This document shows, one piece after another, positions 19,979 through 28,173 of a stretch of 64,000 bases of DNA (positions are counted from its first letter, which is position 1; each line of letters starts with the position of its first letter). The DNA is taken from positions 1 through 64,000 of the forward strand of contig FR885511.1 of the NCBI GenBank assembly GCA_000436375.1. The letters run 5' to 3'. This stretch comes from Azospirillum sp. CAG:239. GTDB taxonomy: Bacteria > Pseudomonadota > Alphaproteobacteria > RF32 > CAG-239. Below the pieces are notes generated by a model. The model had not been told where the DNA came from, did not search any database, and saw only the letters and a list, made by a program, of their open reading frames with translations. Made by a program: the position numbers and the translations under genes.

Positions 19979-21220
19979 ATGATCAGAGACAATTATCTGG
20001 ACATGAACAAAATCATTCAGGACAAAAAGGTGCTGAAACTGTTTCGCGTAGTCGAAAGCCACGGCGGGGCACTGCGTTTTGTGGGCGGCGCCGTGCGCGA
20101 CGCGCTGGCAGGACTGAAAGGCTTTGATCTTGACCTGGCTACCGACCTTTCGCCGGACGAGCTGGTAGAAGCCTGTTCAGAAAACGGTCTGCGCACCGTT
20201 CCCATCGGCATAAAATTCGGCACTGTCGGAGTTATTATTAATGACAAAGTGCTTGAAGTGACGTCTTTGCGCCGCGACGTTAAAACCGACGGGCGACATG
20301 CCGTCGTCGAATTTACGACCGACTGGGAAGCCGACGCTTCGCGCCGCGACCTGACTATCAACGCCGTTTACGCCGACGAAAAAGGCAACGTTTTTGACTA
20401 TTATAACGGTATTGAAGACCTGGAGCAGGGCAATATCCGTTTCATCGGCAATCCCAATCACCGCATTAAGGAAGATTATCTGCGAATCCTACGTTTTTTC
20501 CGCTTTTATTCGCTGTTCGGCAAAGGACCGATTGACGATAAGGCGCTCAAAGCCTGCGTCGAAAACCGCGACGGGCTTAAAACCCTGTCGATTGAGCGTA
20601 TCCGCGACGAGTTTTCAAAAATTCTGCTGACGCCGAATGTCGGCAAAACTCTGAAAATCATGTTTGACAATGAAATTTTGGGCTTTCTGCTGGCGCCGTC
20701 AGAAAATTTTCAGCAGCTTGATTTTCTGATTAAACTGGTCGATGACGAAAATATTCCGCATGCGGCCATGCGGCGGCTGTTCGTCCTCTATCAGCCGGAT
20801 GAGGAACTGGCCGAAAATCTGGCAGCGCGTCTGCATCTGACCAGAAAACAACGCGAATCTTTCGTTCGCTGGGCGGCAGTCAAAGTGCCGGGAGAAGCTT
20901 TTCTTGACGCCGACAGCCGGTTGAAACTGATTTACAAATACGGCAAAGAGTTCTGTCGCGACAAAATGCTGCTGCAATCCGCTTTGGAAATGAAAAACAT
21001 TCCTAATCTGCATGCCAGACTGCAGGAGATTGAAGACGCAGTCGTACCGATTTTTCCCATTCGCGGCAAAGACGTTATTGCCGCAGGCATCAGCGACAAC
21101 CGGAAAATCGGCGCAACGCTGGACAATCTTGAACAACTCTGGCTGGAAAGCAATTTTCGTCTGACCAGAGAAGAACTTTTAAACAAAGTAAGCGAGATAA
21201 ATCAGAAAGCTACCGCATAA
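19979..21220 (+). CDS. cca: CCA-adding enzyme / tRNA nucleotidyltransferase
   Basis: Class II nucleotidyltransferase that adds or repairs the CCA end of tRNAs. GGAVRD is at residues 36-41 and the catalytic DLD at 50-52. The RRDLTINAV motif and the helical body RNA-binding region follow. 413 residues, intermediate between CCA-adding enzymes and poly(A) polymerase PcnB; residues RRDLTINA and the short tail favour a CCA enzyme. The ATG at 19979 (or one eight codons further) is preferred over a weak upstream ATG. It converges with recR, with only three bases between the stops. Confidence 0.88.
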   Translation: MIRDNYLDMNKIIQDKKVLKLFRVVESHGGALRFVGGAVRDALAGLKGFDLDLATDLSPDELVEACSENGLRTVPIGIKFGTVGVIINDKVLEVTSLRRDVKTDGRHAVVEFTTDWEADASRRDLTINAVYADEKGNVFDYYNGIEDLEQGNIRFIGNPNHRIKEDYLRILRFFRFYSLFGKGPIDDKALKACVENRDGLKTLSIERIRDEFSKILLTPNVGKTLKIMFDNEILGFLLAPSENFQQLDFLIKLVDDENIPHAAMRRLFVLYQPDEELAENLAARLHLTRKQRESFVRWAAVKVPGEAFLDADSRLKLIYKYGKEFCRDKMLLQSALEMKNIPNLHARLQEIEDAVVPIFPIRGKDVIAAGISDNRKIGATLDNLEQLWLESNFRLTREELLNKVSEINQKATA

Positions 21221-21223
21221 ATT

Positions 21224-21817
21224 CTACAGCAGTTTGCGTGAATTGAGAGCCAGCTGGAGCGTGCCTTCGTCCATATAATCAAGTTCAGCGCCCATCGGAA
21301 TTCCCTGCGCAAGTGTCGTTACCTTGGATTCGGTATCTTTCAGACGCGAAACCAGGTAATGAGAGGTTATCTGTCCGTCGACGGTGGCCGGAAGCGCAAG
21401 AATAACCTCTTTAATGCCGTCTTTTTTGATGCGGCAGAGCAGAGATTCAATATTGAGGTCTTCAGGAGCAATGCCGTCCAAGGCCGACAAAACGCCGCCT
21501 AAAACATGATATTTTCCCTTAAAGAAAGAAACCCTTTCCATTGCCCATAAGTCCGCAACGTCCTGCACCACGCAGAGGGTGGCGTCTTCGCGTTTTTCGG
21601 AAGCGCAAATCGAACAGGGCGAAACGGTATCATAGTTGCCGCAGATTTCACAGGTTTTGACGTTGGCGGCAACTTCCTGCAGAGCTTCAATCAACGGCAG
21701 AAACAGACTTTCGCGCTTTTTGAGCAGCTGCAACACTATGCGCCGGGACGAACGAGTTCCCAGCGACGGCAGTTTGGCAATCAGCTTGGTAAGTTTTTCA
21801 ATTTCCTTTCCGGCCAC
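21224..21817 (-). CDS. recR: Recombination mediator RecR
   Basis: Works with RecO (and RecF) to load RecA at gaps. There is a helix-hairpin-helix-like N-terminus (LPSLGTRSSRRIVLQLL), a four-cysteine zinc finger at Cys56/59/68/71, then a Toprim domain. The start is GTG at 21817, supported by GAGG eight bases upstream and by the family N-terminus. 197 residues, the normal length. It follows ebfC by ten bases in the conserved dnaX-ebfC-recR order. Confidence 0.96.
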   Translation of the reverse strand: MAGKEIEKLTKLIAKLPSLGTRSSRRIVLQLLKKRESLFLPLIEALQEVAANVKTCEICGNYDTVSPCSICASEKREDATLCVVQDVADLWAMERVSFFKGKYHVLGGVLSALDGIAPEDLNIESLLCRIKKDGIKEVILALPATVDGQITSHYLVSRLKDTESKVTTLAQGIPMGAELDYMDEGTLQLALNSRKLL

Positions 21818-21827
21818 GGCAGTTTCC

Positions 21828-22148
21828 TCAGAAAGGAAGTTTCAGGCCGCCGAGATTGAGGCCGCCGGTAACGTCTTTCATACCCTCGGCCATTGAAGCG
21901 TCAACCTTGGCATGGGCATCGTTATAAGCAGCGGCAATCATGTCTTCAAGAATACTGACGTCTTCTTCCTCGAGCATGGACTTGTCAATTTCGACCTTTT
22001 TCATCTCAAATTTGCCGTTCAGCGTAATTTTGACCATGCCGCCGCCGGAAGTTCCGGTCAGTTCCTGTTCGGCAAGCTTCGCCTGGGCTTCTTCCATTTT
22101 TTTCTGCATCATCTGGGCTTGCTTCATCAGCCCCTGAATATTCATCAT
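21828..22148 (-). CDS. ebfC: YbaB/EbfC nucleoid-associated protein
   Basis: A small DNA-binding, nucleoid-associated protein, 106 residues. The N-terminus is a Gln/Met/Lys-rich helix (QGLMKQAQMMQKKMEEAQ), followed by the beta sheet containing GGGMVKITLNGK, the family hallmark. Its start lies two bases beyond the dnaX stop codon, so translation is probably coupled. Confidence 0.95.
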   Translation of the reverse strand: MMNIQGLMKQAQMMQKKMEEAQAKLAEQELTGTSGGGMVKITLNGKFEMKKVEIDKSMLEEEDVSILEDMIAAAYNDAHAKVDASMAEGMKDVTGGLNLGGLKLPF

Positions 22149-22150
22149 GA

Positions 22151-23890
22151 TTAAATTTCCTCTTCAAAAAACAGTTCGCTGTCGGCTTCCCCGTCCGCCG
22201 TCTCTTCCAAATCCACCCTACGGGTCAGGGTTTCAATCTTGGCTCCCTTGAACTCGGCCATAATCGCCTTGACCAGGGGATATTCCATTATGCTGCGCTT
22301 ATCTTCCTCGGTTTTGGCCCGCTCCCGGTCGGCAATGGTTTCTCCAAGATGGCCGCGCAGAATATCAATTTTCCACTCCCTGCCGGTGGCTTCGGTCAGA
22401 ATCTTATGCAGATTCATAATAAAATCGGGATGAATTTTGTCCGAAACCGTCATCTTCATAAAACCGTCGCTGAATTCGTGAATGGTAACGTCGTTTTTCA
22501 GCGCATAAGAAACCAGCATTTTGCGATTGGTTTCCAAATAGGCAACCAGTTCTTCGGCATTTTTGAACATTCCGAAAGAAGCCGATGCCGCGGCCGTGTC
22601 CGGATGCGGCGTTTCAACCCGTGCCGGTATGACCGGCGCAGGCGCAGGTGCATTTTGCGGCGCACCTGCCGCTGCTTCAAAAGGGCGCGAGCTGCCTAAG
22701 CTAGAGTTTTTTTTTACGTCGTTGAGAAGTTCGTACGGCGTGGGCAGACTGGCAGAATAAGCCACGCGTATCAGAATCATTTCCAACGCGTCTATCTGAA
22801 CCGGCGCAACCTGAAGCTCGCCAATACCCTTAATCAGCATCTGCCAGATTTTGGAAAGAACGGCTATTGAAACGACCGGCGTCATTTTTGTGCAGAAACC
22901 GCGTTCATTTTCCGTCAGGCTGACGTCATTGACCGAAGCGGGAATAATGCGGGCTTTGGCCAGCATATGCGTAATGTTAATCAAATCCTGCAGCAGGGTC
23001 GTCGGATTGGCACCGTTTTTGTACTGCTCCTGAAGATTGGAAATGACCTTGTCTACTTTGCCGACCGCCAGATTTTCGAACAACTCGAAAACCTGATTTC
23101 GGTCAGCCAGACCAATCATGTTTTTGACAACGTCAGTGCGAACTTTGCCACCGCCAAGCGAAATCGCCTGATCCAACAGAGATTCGCCGTCACGTGCCGA
23201 ACCATCTGCCGCTTTGGCAATGATATGCAGCGCCTCTTCGTCAAAAGCAATGTTTTCGTTACCGAGAATTTTCTTAAACAAGCCGGTCAGGTCCTCAATG
23301 CTGATACGTTGCAAATCGAAACGCTGACAGCGGGAAAGGATGGTTACCGGAACCTTGCGGATTTCGGTGGTGGCAAAGATGAATTTGACATGGGACGGCG
23401 GCTCTTCCAAAGTCTTCAGCAGTGCGTTGAAAGCGCTTTTGGAAAGCATGTGAACTTCGTCGATGATGTAGATTTTATAACGGGCATTGGTCGGTTTGTA
23501 GCGGACGCCGTCAAGAATTTCGCGGATATCGTCGACACCGGTATGCGAAGCCGCATCGAGTTCCATAACATCAATATGCCGTCCTTCGGTTATCGCCCTG
23601 CAGTTTTCGCAGACGCCGCAGGGATGAACAGTCGGGCCGCTTTTGCCGTCAAGTCCGGTACAGTTCAGGGCTTTGGCGATAATACGGGCCGTGGTCGTTT
23701 TGCCGACGCCGCGGATGCCGGTAAGTATATAGGCATGATGCAAACGGTTGTTCTTAATCGCATTGGTAAGCGTCTGTACCAGCGCATCCTGACCGACCAG
23801 ATCGTCAAAGTTTTGCGGACGATACTTGCGGGCAAGGACAACATACTGGTCATCGCTGCTGTTTTCGGTGCTTGTATTTTCTTCGGCCAT
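22151..23890 (-). CDS. dnaX: DNA polymerase III subunit gamma/tau
   Basis: Clamp-loader ATPase. P-loop GIRGVGKT is at residues 58-65, with zinc ligands Cys77/91/94/97, DEVHML Walker B, a sensor-1 ATTE region and the SRC Arg-finger motif. Domain III ends near residue 380, then an Ala/Pro linker and a tau-like C-terminal part. Full length is 579 residues. A nine-A run at codons 392-395 marks the junction between gamma and tau parts (see separate entry). The gene follows the 4.5S RNA gene and precedes ebfC-recR, a widely conserved arrangement. Confidence 0.96.
   Translation of the reverse strand: MAEENTSTENSSDDQYVVLARKYRPQNFDDLVGQDALVQTLTNAIKNNRLHHAYILTGIRGVGKTTTARIIAKALNCTGLDGKSGPTVHPCGVCENCRAITEGRHIDVMELDAASHTGVDDIREILDGVRYKPTNARYKIYIIDEVHMLSKSAFNALLKTLEEPPSHVKFIFATTEIRKVPVTILSRCQRFDLQRISIEDLTGLFKKILGNENIAFDEEALHIIAKAADGSARDGESLLDQAISLGGGKVRTDVVKNMIGLADRNQVFELFENLAVGKVDKVISNLQEQYKNGANPTTLLQDLINITHMLAKARIIPASVNDVSLTENERGFCTKMTPVVSIAVLSKIWQMLIKGIGELQVAPVQIDALEMILIRVAYSASLPTPYELLNDVKKNSSLGSSRPFEAAAGAPQNAPAPAPVIPARVETPHPDTAAASASFGMFKNAEELVAYLETNRKMLVSYALKNDVTIHEFSDGFMKMTVSDKIHPDFIMNLHKILTEATGREWKIDILRGHLGETIADRERAKTEEDKRSIMEYPLVKAIMAEFKGAKIETLTRRVDLEETADGEADSELFFEEEI
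22701..22717 (-). promoter_or_regulatory. Candidate slippage/frameshift site in dnaX making a gamma-like product
   Basis: Codons GTA-AAA-AAA-AAC give nine consecutive A (22715 to 22707). Re-reading one A, or adding one by transcriptional slippage, gives K-L-stop: the TAG is at 22703-22701. The predicted product has 396 residues and contains the ATPase and zinc finger but not the tau tail. Loss of one A also leads to a stop (T-L-A-stop). An 8-bp hairpin (GCAGGTGC / GCACCTGC, 22644-22669) lies about 37 nt downstream. E. coli and Thermus dnaX use such sites. Confidence 0.65.
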
Positions 23891-23909
23891 TGCAATCTTC
23901 TAAAAATGA

Positions 23910-23999
23910 GGCGGAGAGCGGGCGACCTTAATCGCTTCCGTTACGGCTGCTTCCTTCCGGACCTGACCGGGTTGGCGGAAAATTAACCCGCCGCCCTCC
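23910..23999 (-). ncRNA. ffs: 4.5S RNA of the signal recognition particle (small bacterial SRP RNA)
   Basis: The minus strand holds the universally conserved SRP RNA apical domain GGTCAGGTCCGGAAGGAAGC, including the GGAA tetraloop and the asymmetric loop that bind Ffh. The flanks pair as a long hairpin (GGAGGGCGGCGGGTTAA with the complementary CG-rich 3' end TCGCCCGCTCTCC). About 90 nt; the exact ends are estimated. Location immediately upstream of dnaX is typical. Confidence 0.92.
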
Positions 24000-24075
24000 A
24001 ATAAAAAACTTATTTTAATATCGTTGTTTTTATCCCTTTTTTCAAGGGAAAAATAAACAAATCAACATTTTCGGG

Positions 24076-25551
24076 CTAATTCGGAACCCGAATATTTAGT
24101 TTGGCCAGCGCATCGCGGGTTACTTCCTGTTCGCGTTCAAACGAATTGTAAGCTTCCGGCTGGTTTTCCGGGCTGAGAGGCCGACCGTAAATGAGGGTCT
24201 GCGCGGTGGTGCGGTCCTTGCCGAAAATCAGCGGCGCGCGGTAATTAGAATCGATGACCAGAGGTTCGGTACCGCTGTCGCGGGACAGGGTTTCAAAACG
24301 ACGGGGCGCTGCGTCGACAACGATGTCGCCGCTGCTGCGGACTTCGACGATATCCAGGCTGTGCTCGTTGCGTCCGTCGGCAAACAGGCGGAATACGCCG
24401 TTGATGCCGATATAGCCGTCCGGTTCGGTAATTGCTTCAGTCAGGCTGCCGCTGTCCTGTTTAGATAATGCCGAAGCCAGCGCAACGCCGTCATAGGCAA
24501 AAGAATACAGTGTACTCGGGCGGTCGCCGAAATATTCGTTATATTTGTTTGAGAAATAAGCGCTGTGAGAACGCGACATGGCCGGATACCAACTGCCGAA
24601 CAGGGTCGTTTCCCTGTTGAGACTGGTGTTTTCCCAAATTGAGGTACCGAGAAATTTGACTTTCGGCGAAAAAACATCGTAATAGCCGAACATTGAAGCA
24701 GCAGATTTCAGGCGCGGACCATATTCGGGAATGATGACCGCGTCAAAATCGACATCGCCCAGCGTATCCAGCGGTTCAAGGCGTTTGAGAACCTTAGCGG
24801 CGTTACCGTCGCCGCGGGCAGATTTGGCAGCCAGATTGGTGCGGATTTTCTGCAAACGGGCAACACGGGCCGGATAATCGGTCATTTTTTTCAAGATGTC
24901 GGAAAAATCGGTGGTGTTGGGCGGATAAAAAGCTATGCGAACAACACTGACATTGTTTTTCTGCGCCGAACTGACTGCTGCTCTGGCAACGGCTACGCCT
25001 GTCGAATTATCAGGCACCAACAACGCGAATCTGGAACGTCCCTTCTCTGCGGCAAAACTCATGACACGGTCAACCTGCTCGTCAATCAACAGGCCAAGCG
25101 TATAAATATTGCTCTGCAAAACATCGGTATTGGTCGAAAAGGCAATTACCGGAACGCCGCGGTCAATCGCCGAATTTGACACGGCGCGGACTTCAGAGCT
25201 TGTCAGCGGGCCAAGAATGAGATCAGATTGTTGATTCAGCGCGTTTTCAATCGCGACGCGGGCTCCTTCGGGTGTGCTTTTGGTATCGTAATACTGCAGA
25301 ATCAGGTTCGGATTGCGCACATCGTCCAAAGCCATCATGGTGGCATTTTTCAGACCCTGTCCCTGTTTGGCCGCCTCGCCGCTCAACGGCAGCAGAACGC
25401 CGACGCGAAAATCGCTCCGGCCGCCGAGGCTGACTTCGCCGTAATCGGTGGCAACACTGTCAAAACCGCTTTGGGTGGCAACTTCGGCCGAACGACAGCC
25501 GGCAACAACCGTAAGCAGGAAAAGCACTAAATATTTTTTTAACACTTGCAT
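24076..25551 (-). CDS. LpoA-like penicillin-binding protein activator lipoprotein (YraM family)
   Basis: The lipoprotein signal peptide ends in the lipobox VAGC, with Cys19 as the lipidated residue. The rest is a periplasmic-binding-protein fold (VGVLLPLSGEAAKQG near 49, GPLTSSEV near 110) of the Leu/Ile/Val-binding type. LpoA of E. coli activates PBP1A from the outer membrane; here only the PBP-like lobe domain is present, without the large N-terminal TPR domain. Divergent from rsmI, as in the classical yraL-yraM-yraN locus. A class A PBP is encoded at 13.4-15.2 kb. 491 residues. Confidence 0.85.
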   Translation of the reverse strand: MQVLKKYLVLFLLTVVAGCRSAEVATQSGFDSVATDYGEVSLGGRSDFRVGVLLPLSGEAAKQGQGLKNATMMALDDVRNPNLILQYYDTKSTPEGARVAIENALNQQSDLILGPLTSSEVRAVSNSAIDRGVPVIAFSTNTDVLQSNIYTLGLLIDEQVDRVMSFAAEKGRSRFALLVPDNSTGVAVARAAVSSAQKNNVSVVRIAFYPPNTTDFSDILKKMTDYPARVARLQKIRTNLAAKSARGDGNAAKVLKRLEPLDTLGDVDFDAVIIPEYGPRLKSAASMFGYYDVFSPKVKFLGTSIWENTSLNRETTLFGSWYPAMSRSHSAYFSNKYNEYFGDRPSTLYSFAYDGVALASALSKQDSGSLTEAITEPDGYIGINGVFRLFADGRNEHSLDIVEVRSSGDIVVDAAPRRFETLSRDSGTEPLVIDSNYRAPLIFGKDRTTAQTLIYGRPLSPENQPEAYNSFEREQEVTRDALAKLNIRVPN

Positions 25552-25647
25552 TTTACCCTAAAATAGAAAACAATCCGAAATTATAAAGCATTATGAAAAC
25601 ATATTAAACAGATTTAGAATAAAAAACCCTTAATGTAAAGAAAAGAT

Positions 25648-26484
25648 ATGCAGAACGGATTATACATCGTCGCTACACCAATCGGAAATCTCGGCGACCT
25701 TTCACCCCGCGCCGCGGAAACCCTTGCAAACGCCGACGTCATCGCCTGCGAGGATACCCGCATTGCCAAAAAGCTCTTTGCGCTTTTGAATATAAGCACG
25801 GCCGGCAAAAAATTCATCGTTTATCAAAATTACAACGAAGAGGACGAAGCCCAGAACATTATCAATCTGGCCGTCAACGACGGCAAAAGCATTGCATTGG
25901 TCAGCGATGCCGGTTCGCCGCTGATTTCAGATCCCGGATACAAGCTGGTACGCAAGGCTCGCGAGCAAAACGTTTTCGTAACGGTTCTGCCCGGCTGCTG
26001 CGCCCTTATCTGCGCTCTGCAGCTGTCCGGCCTGCCGACCAACCGTTTTCTGTTTGCCGGTTTCATTCCCAACAAGGACAAAGCCCGCACCGACACTCTG
26101 AAGGAAGTGCGCGACACAAAAGCGACGGTCATTTTTTATGAAACGGCACAACGGATTGTCAAAACCCTGACGGCCGCCGCGGAAATTTTCGGTAACCGGG
26201 AAATGGCCGTCGCCCGTGAAATCAGCAAAGTTTTTGAAGAATGTGTTAACGGAACCGCCGCCGAACTGATTGAACATTTCAGCGCCAAAGAACCGAAAGG
26301 AGAAATGGTACTGATGATAGCGCCGGCGGCGGAAAAAGACTTTTCGGATTTGGACATTGCGAACCTGCTACGGCAGAAAATGGCCGAAATGCCTTTGAAA
26401 AGCGCCGTTAAGGAAATGGTTTCGACTTACGGACTGAACAAAAACGAAATATATGAACTGGCATTGAAACTCAAAAATGAATAA
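25648..26484 (+). CDS. rsmI: 16S rRNA 2'-O-ribose C1402 methyltransferase
   Basis: Methylates the ribose of C1402 in the 16S rRNA decoding centre. The tetrapyrrole-methylase-like fold is obvious from LYIVATPIGNLGDLSPRA at the N-terminus, CEDTR at ~36, VSDAGSPLISDPG at ~89 and LPGCCALI at ~115. 278 residues, normal. Its last eight bases overlap the start of yraN. Confidence 0.96.
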   Translation: MQNGLYIVATPIGNLGDLSPRAAETLANADVIACEDTRIAKKLFALLNISTAGKKFIVYQNYNEEDEAQNIINLAVNDGKSIALVSDAGSPLISDPGYKLVRKAREQNVFVTVLPGCCALICALQLSGLPTNRFLFAGFIPNKDKARTDTLKEVRDTKATVIFYETAQRIVKTLTAAAEIFGNREMAVAREISKVFEECVNGTAAELIEHFSAKEPKGEMVLMIAPAAEKDFSDLDIANLLRQKMAEMPLKSAVKEMVSTYGLNKNEIYELALKLKNE

Positions 26485-26827
26485 CTATCATTCCGGACAT
26501 CGGGCAGAATTTCTGGCCCGGCTGTTGTTTCGCCTGAAAGGCTACCGGATTTTGGCGGCCAATTACGTCAGCGGGCGCGGAGCGCATGCAGGCGAAGTCG
26601 ATTTTATTGCCAAACGCGGAAATGTCCTGGTATTCGTCGAAGTCAAAAAACGAACAACGCTGGATAAAGCCGCCTATGCCGTCAGCGACATACAGAAAAG
26701 GCGAATCCGTTCCGGCGCCGAATCTTTTTTGAAAAAACATCCGCAGTTCAACGGCTGCGACATTCGTTTCGATGCCGTTTTGGTAAAGTTTCCCTGCTCT
26801 TTCCGGCATCTGGAAAACGCCTGGTAA
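26477..26827 (+). CDS. YraN family protein (UPF0102, nuclease-like fold)
   Basis: 116 residues with the UPF0102 pattern: GHRAEFLARLLFRLKGYRIL, then AGEVDFIAKRGNVLVFVEVK, giving the E-x-D...E-V-K arrangement of restriction-endonuclease-like folds. The cellular role is not established. The ATG overlaps the rsmI stop (ATGAATAA), so translation is likely coupled. Confidence 0.92.
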   Translation: MNNYHSGHRAEFLARLLFRLKGYRILAANYVSGRGAHAGEVDFIAKRGNVLVFVEVKKRTTLDKAAYAVSDIQKRRIRSGAESFLKKHPQFNGCDIRFDAVLVKFPCSFRHLENAW

Positions 26828-26843
26828 AAAATTATGCGGACAT

Positions 26844-27398
26844 ATGGAAATGAAACATCTTCCGATTATATTAACAGCAGTTTTAAGCTTGTCTTGTTTT
26901 GACGCAAAAACATTGTCTGCGGGAGAAAAAGAGATGGAAATAACCAGTTCGGGAATTGAAAACGGCAGAATTGCCGACAAATACGGCAAACGCGGCGACG
27001 ATTTTATTAACAACGTGCCATCCCTTTCGCTGCCGCTGATAATTCACAACGCACCGGCAGAAACCAAAAGCTTTGCTCTGATATTAAAAGACGAAGATGC
27101 AGCGTCGGTTGTCGGATATCCTTGGATTCACTGGCTTGCAGCCAACATAAGGGAACCGCAGCTGGCCGAAAACGCCAGCCGCCGCAAACCGGATTTTATT
27201 CAGGGCGTCAACAGCTGGAACATGCCTTTTTACGGCGGAATGACGCCGCCGAATGCGCCGCATCGTTATGATTTGCATGTCTACGCTCTGGATCGTCTTC
27301 TGCCGTTGAAAAACGGTTTTACACAGACGGAACTTAAAGAAAGCATGGAAGGTCATGTTCTGGACGAAGCCGTTTTGAGCGGCGTTTATGACAACTGA
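26844..27398 (+). CDS. PEBP/YbhB-family (Raf kinase inhibitor-like) exported protein
   Basis: 184 residues. A hydrophobic N-terminus with a cysteine (LTAVLSLSCFD) suggests export, perhaps lipidated. The PEBP fold is shown by IPSLSLPL-like and SFALILKDEDAA regions, WIHWLAANI, and GGMTPPNAPHRYDLHVYALD near the C-terminus. Bacterial members bind small anionic ligands and their roles are obscure. A second ATG two codons downstream is possible. 17 bp after yraN. Confidence 0.85.
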   Translation: MEMKHLPIILTAVLSLSCFDAKTLSAGEKEMEITSSGIENGRIADKYGKRGDDFINNVPSLSLPLIIHNAPAETKSFALILKDEDAASVVGYPWIHWLAANIREPQLAENASRRKPDFIQGVNSWNMPFYGGMTPPNAPHRYDLHVYALDRLLPLKNGFTQTELKESMEGHVLDEAVLSGVYDN

Positions 27399-27412
27399 CC
27401 GCAAATGCAGCT

Positions 27413-28162
27413 TTATTCGACCGTATTTTCAATCAGACGGTTCAGGTTGTCGCGTTCGTAGGCATTGTATCCTTCAAAATCTTCTTTGATTTTCTGAAGT
27501 TTTTTCCTATCCTCGCGCATTTTTTCGATTTGCGGCTGCGCCAGTTTCTCAAACAATGCGTCAACATCGCTTTTGTCCTTGTCTTTTTTAGTTTCGGCAG
27601 ACTTTTGTTCCGCCGCCGGTTCATCATCGTCATCTCCGGTCAGACCGACTTCGGAGGTTTTTTCCTTTATGGCGTCGAGGGTATCTTTAGGAATAAGCTT
27701 TTCAATCGGTTCGGCAAAATTGCCGGCAATCTGAAAATATTTCGATTTTTTAAGCAAATCGGGCTGTGATTTGACCGGCATCATCCAGCTGATGAGAATA
27801 TACATAAGAACGATAAGCAGAAAAGCCCGAACTATGCCAAAAAACAAACCGAGCATCCGGTCAAGACCGCTGAGCTTGCTGGTGCGGATTTTGCCGACAA
27901 CGCCGGCCGTCGCGTATATCCAGACAATCATGAACACGATTAAAATAAACGCCGCAGTGGCAATCCCGGCCATCCAGCCGCTTTCAATGTATTTAAGCGT
28001 GAAGGGATTCAAAATCGGCAGCAGGTAGATGACGGCAGCTCCGGCGAGCACCCAGCCGACAATTGAGAGAACTTCCTTAACCAGCCCTCTCCCCAGAGCA
28101 ATAAGCGCCGAAATTCCGACTATAACCAAGATGGCGATATCCATGTTGTTGAGCTGCTGCAT
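27413..28162 (-). CDS. cvpA: CvpA family membrane protein
   Basis: Four predicted membrane helices occupy residues ~5-135, beginning MDIAILVIVGISALIALGRG, the CvpA signature. A charged cytoplasmic tail of about 110 residues follows, richer in Lys/Asp/Glu than in most relatives. CvpA is linked to colicin V export and envelope stress, and usually sits before purF; here it follows radA. AAGGA upstream supports the ATG at 28162; a second ATG lies six codons in. Confidence 0.9.
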   Translation of the reverse strand: MQQLNNMDIAILVIVGISALIALGRGLVKEVLSIVGWVLAGAAVIYLLPILNPFTLKYIESGWMAGIATAAFILIVFMIVWIYATAGVVGKIRTSKLSGLDRMLGLFFGIVRAFLLIVLMYILISWMMPVKSQPDLLKKSKYFQIAGNFAEPIEKLIPKDTLDAIKEKTSEVGLTGDDDDEPAAEQKSAETKKDKDKSDVDALFEKLAQPQIEKMREDRKKLQKIKEDFEGYNAYERDNLNRLIENTVE

Positions 28163-28173
28163 TTGTTTTTCCT

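Noticed and set aside
22967-23986. 339-residue frame antisense to dnaX and across the 4.5S RNA gene
   Set aside because: Overlaps two well-supported genes and shows no protein family features.
24020-24060. TCCCTT/AAGGGA hairpin between lpoA and the 4.5S RNA gene as a terminator
   Set aside because: No T tract follows on either strand.
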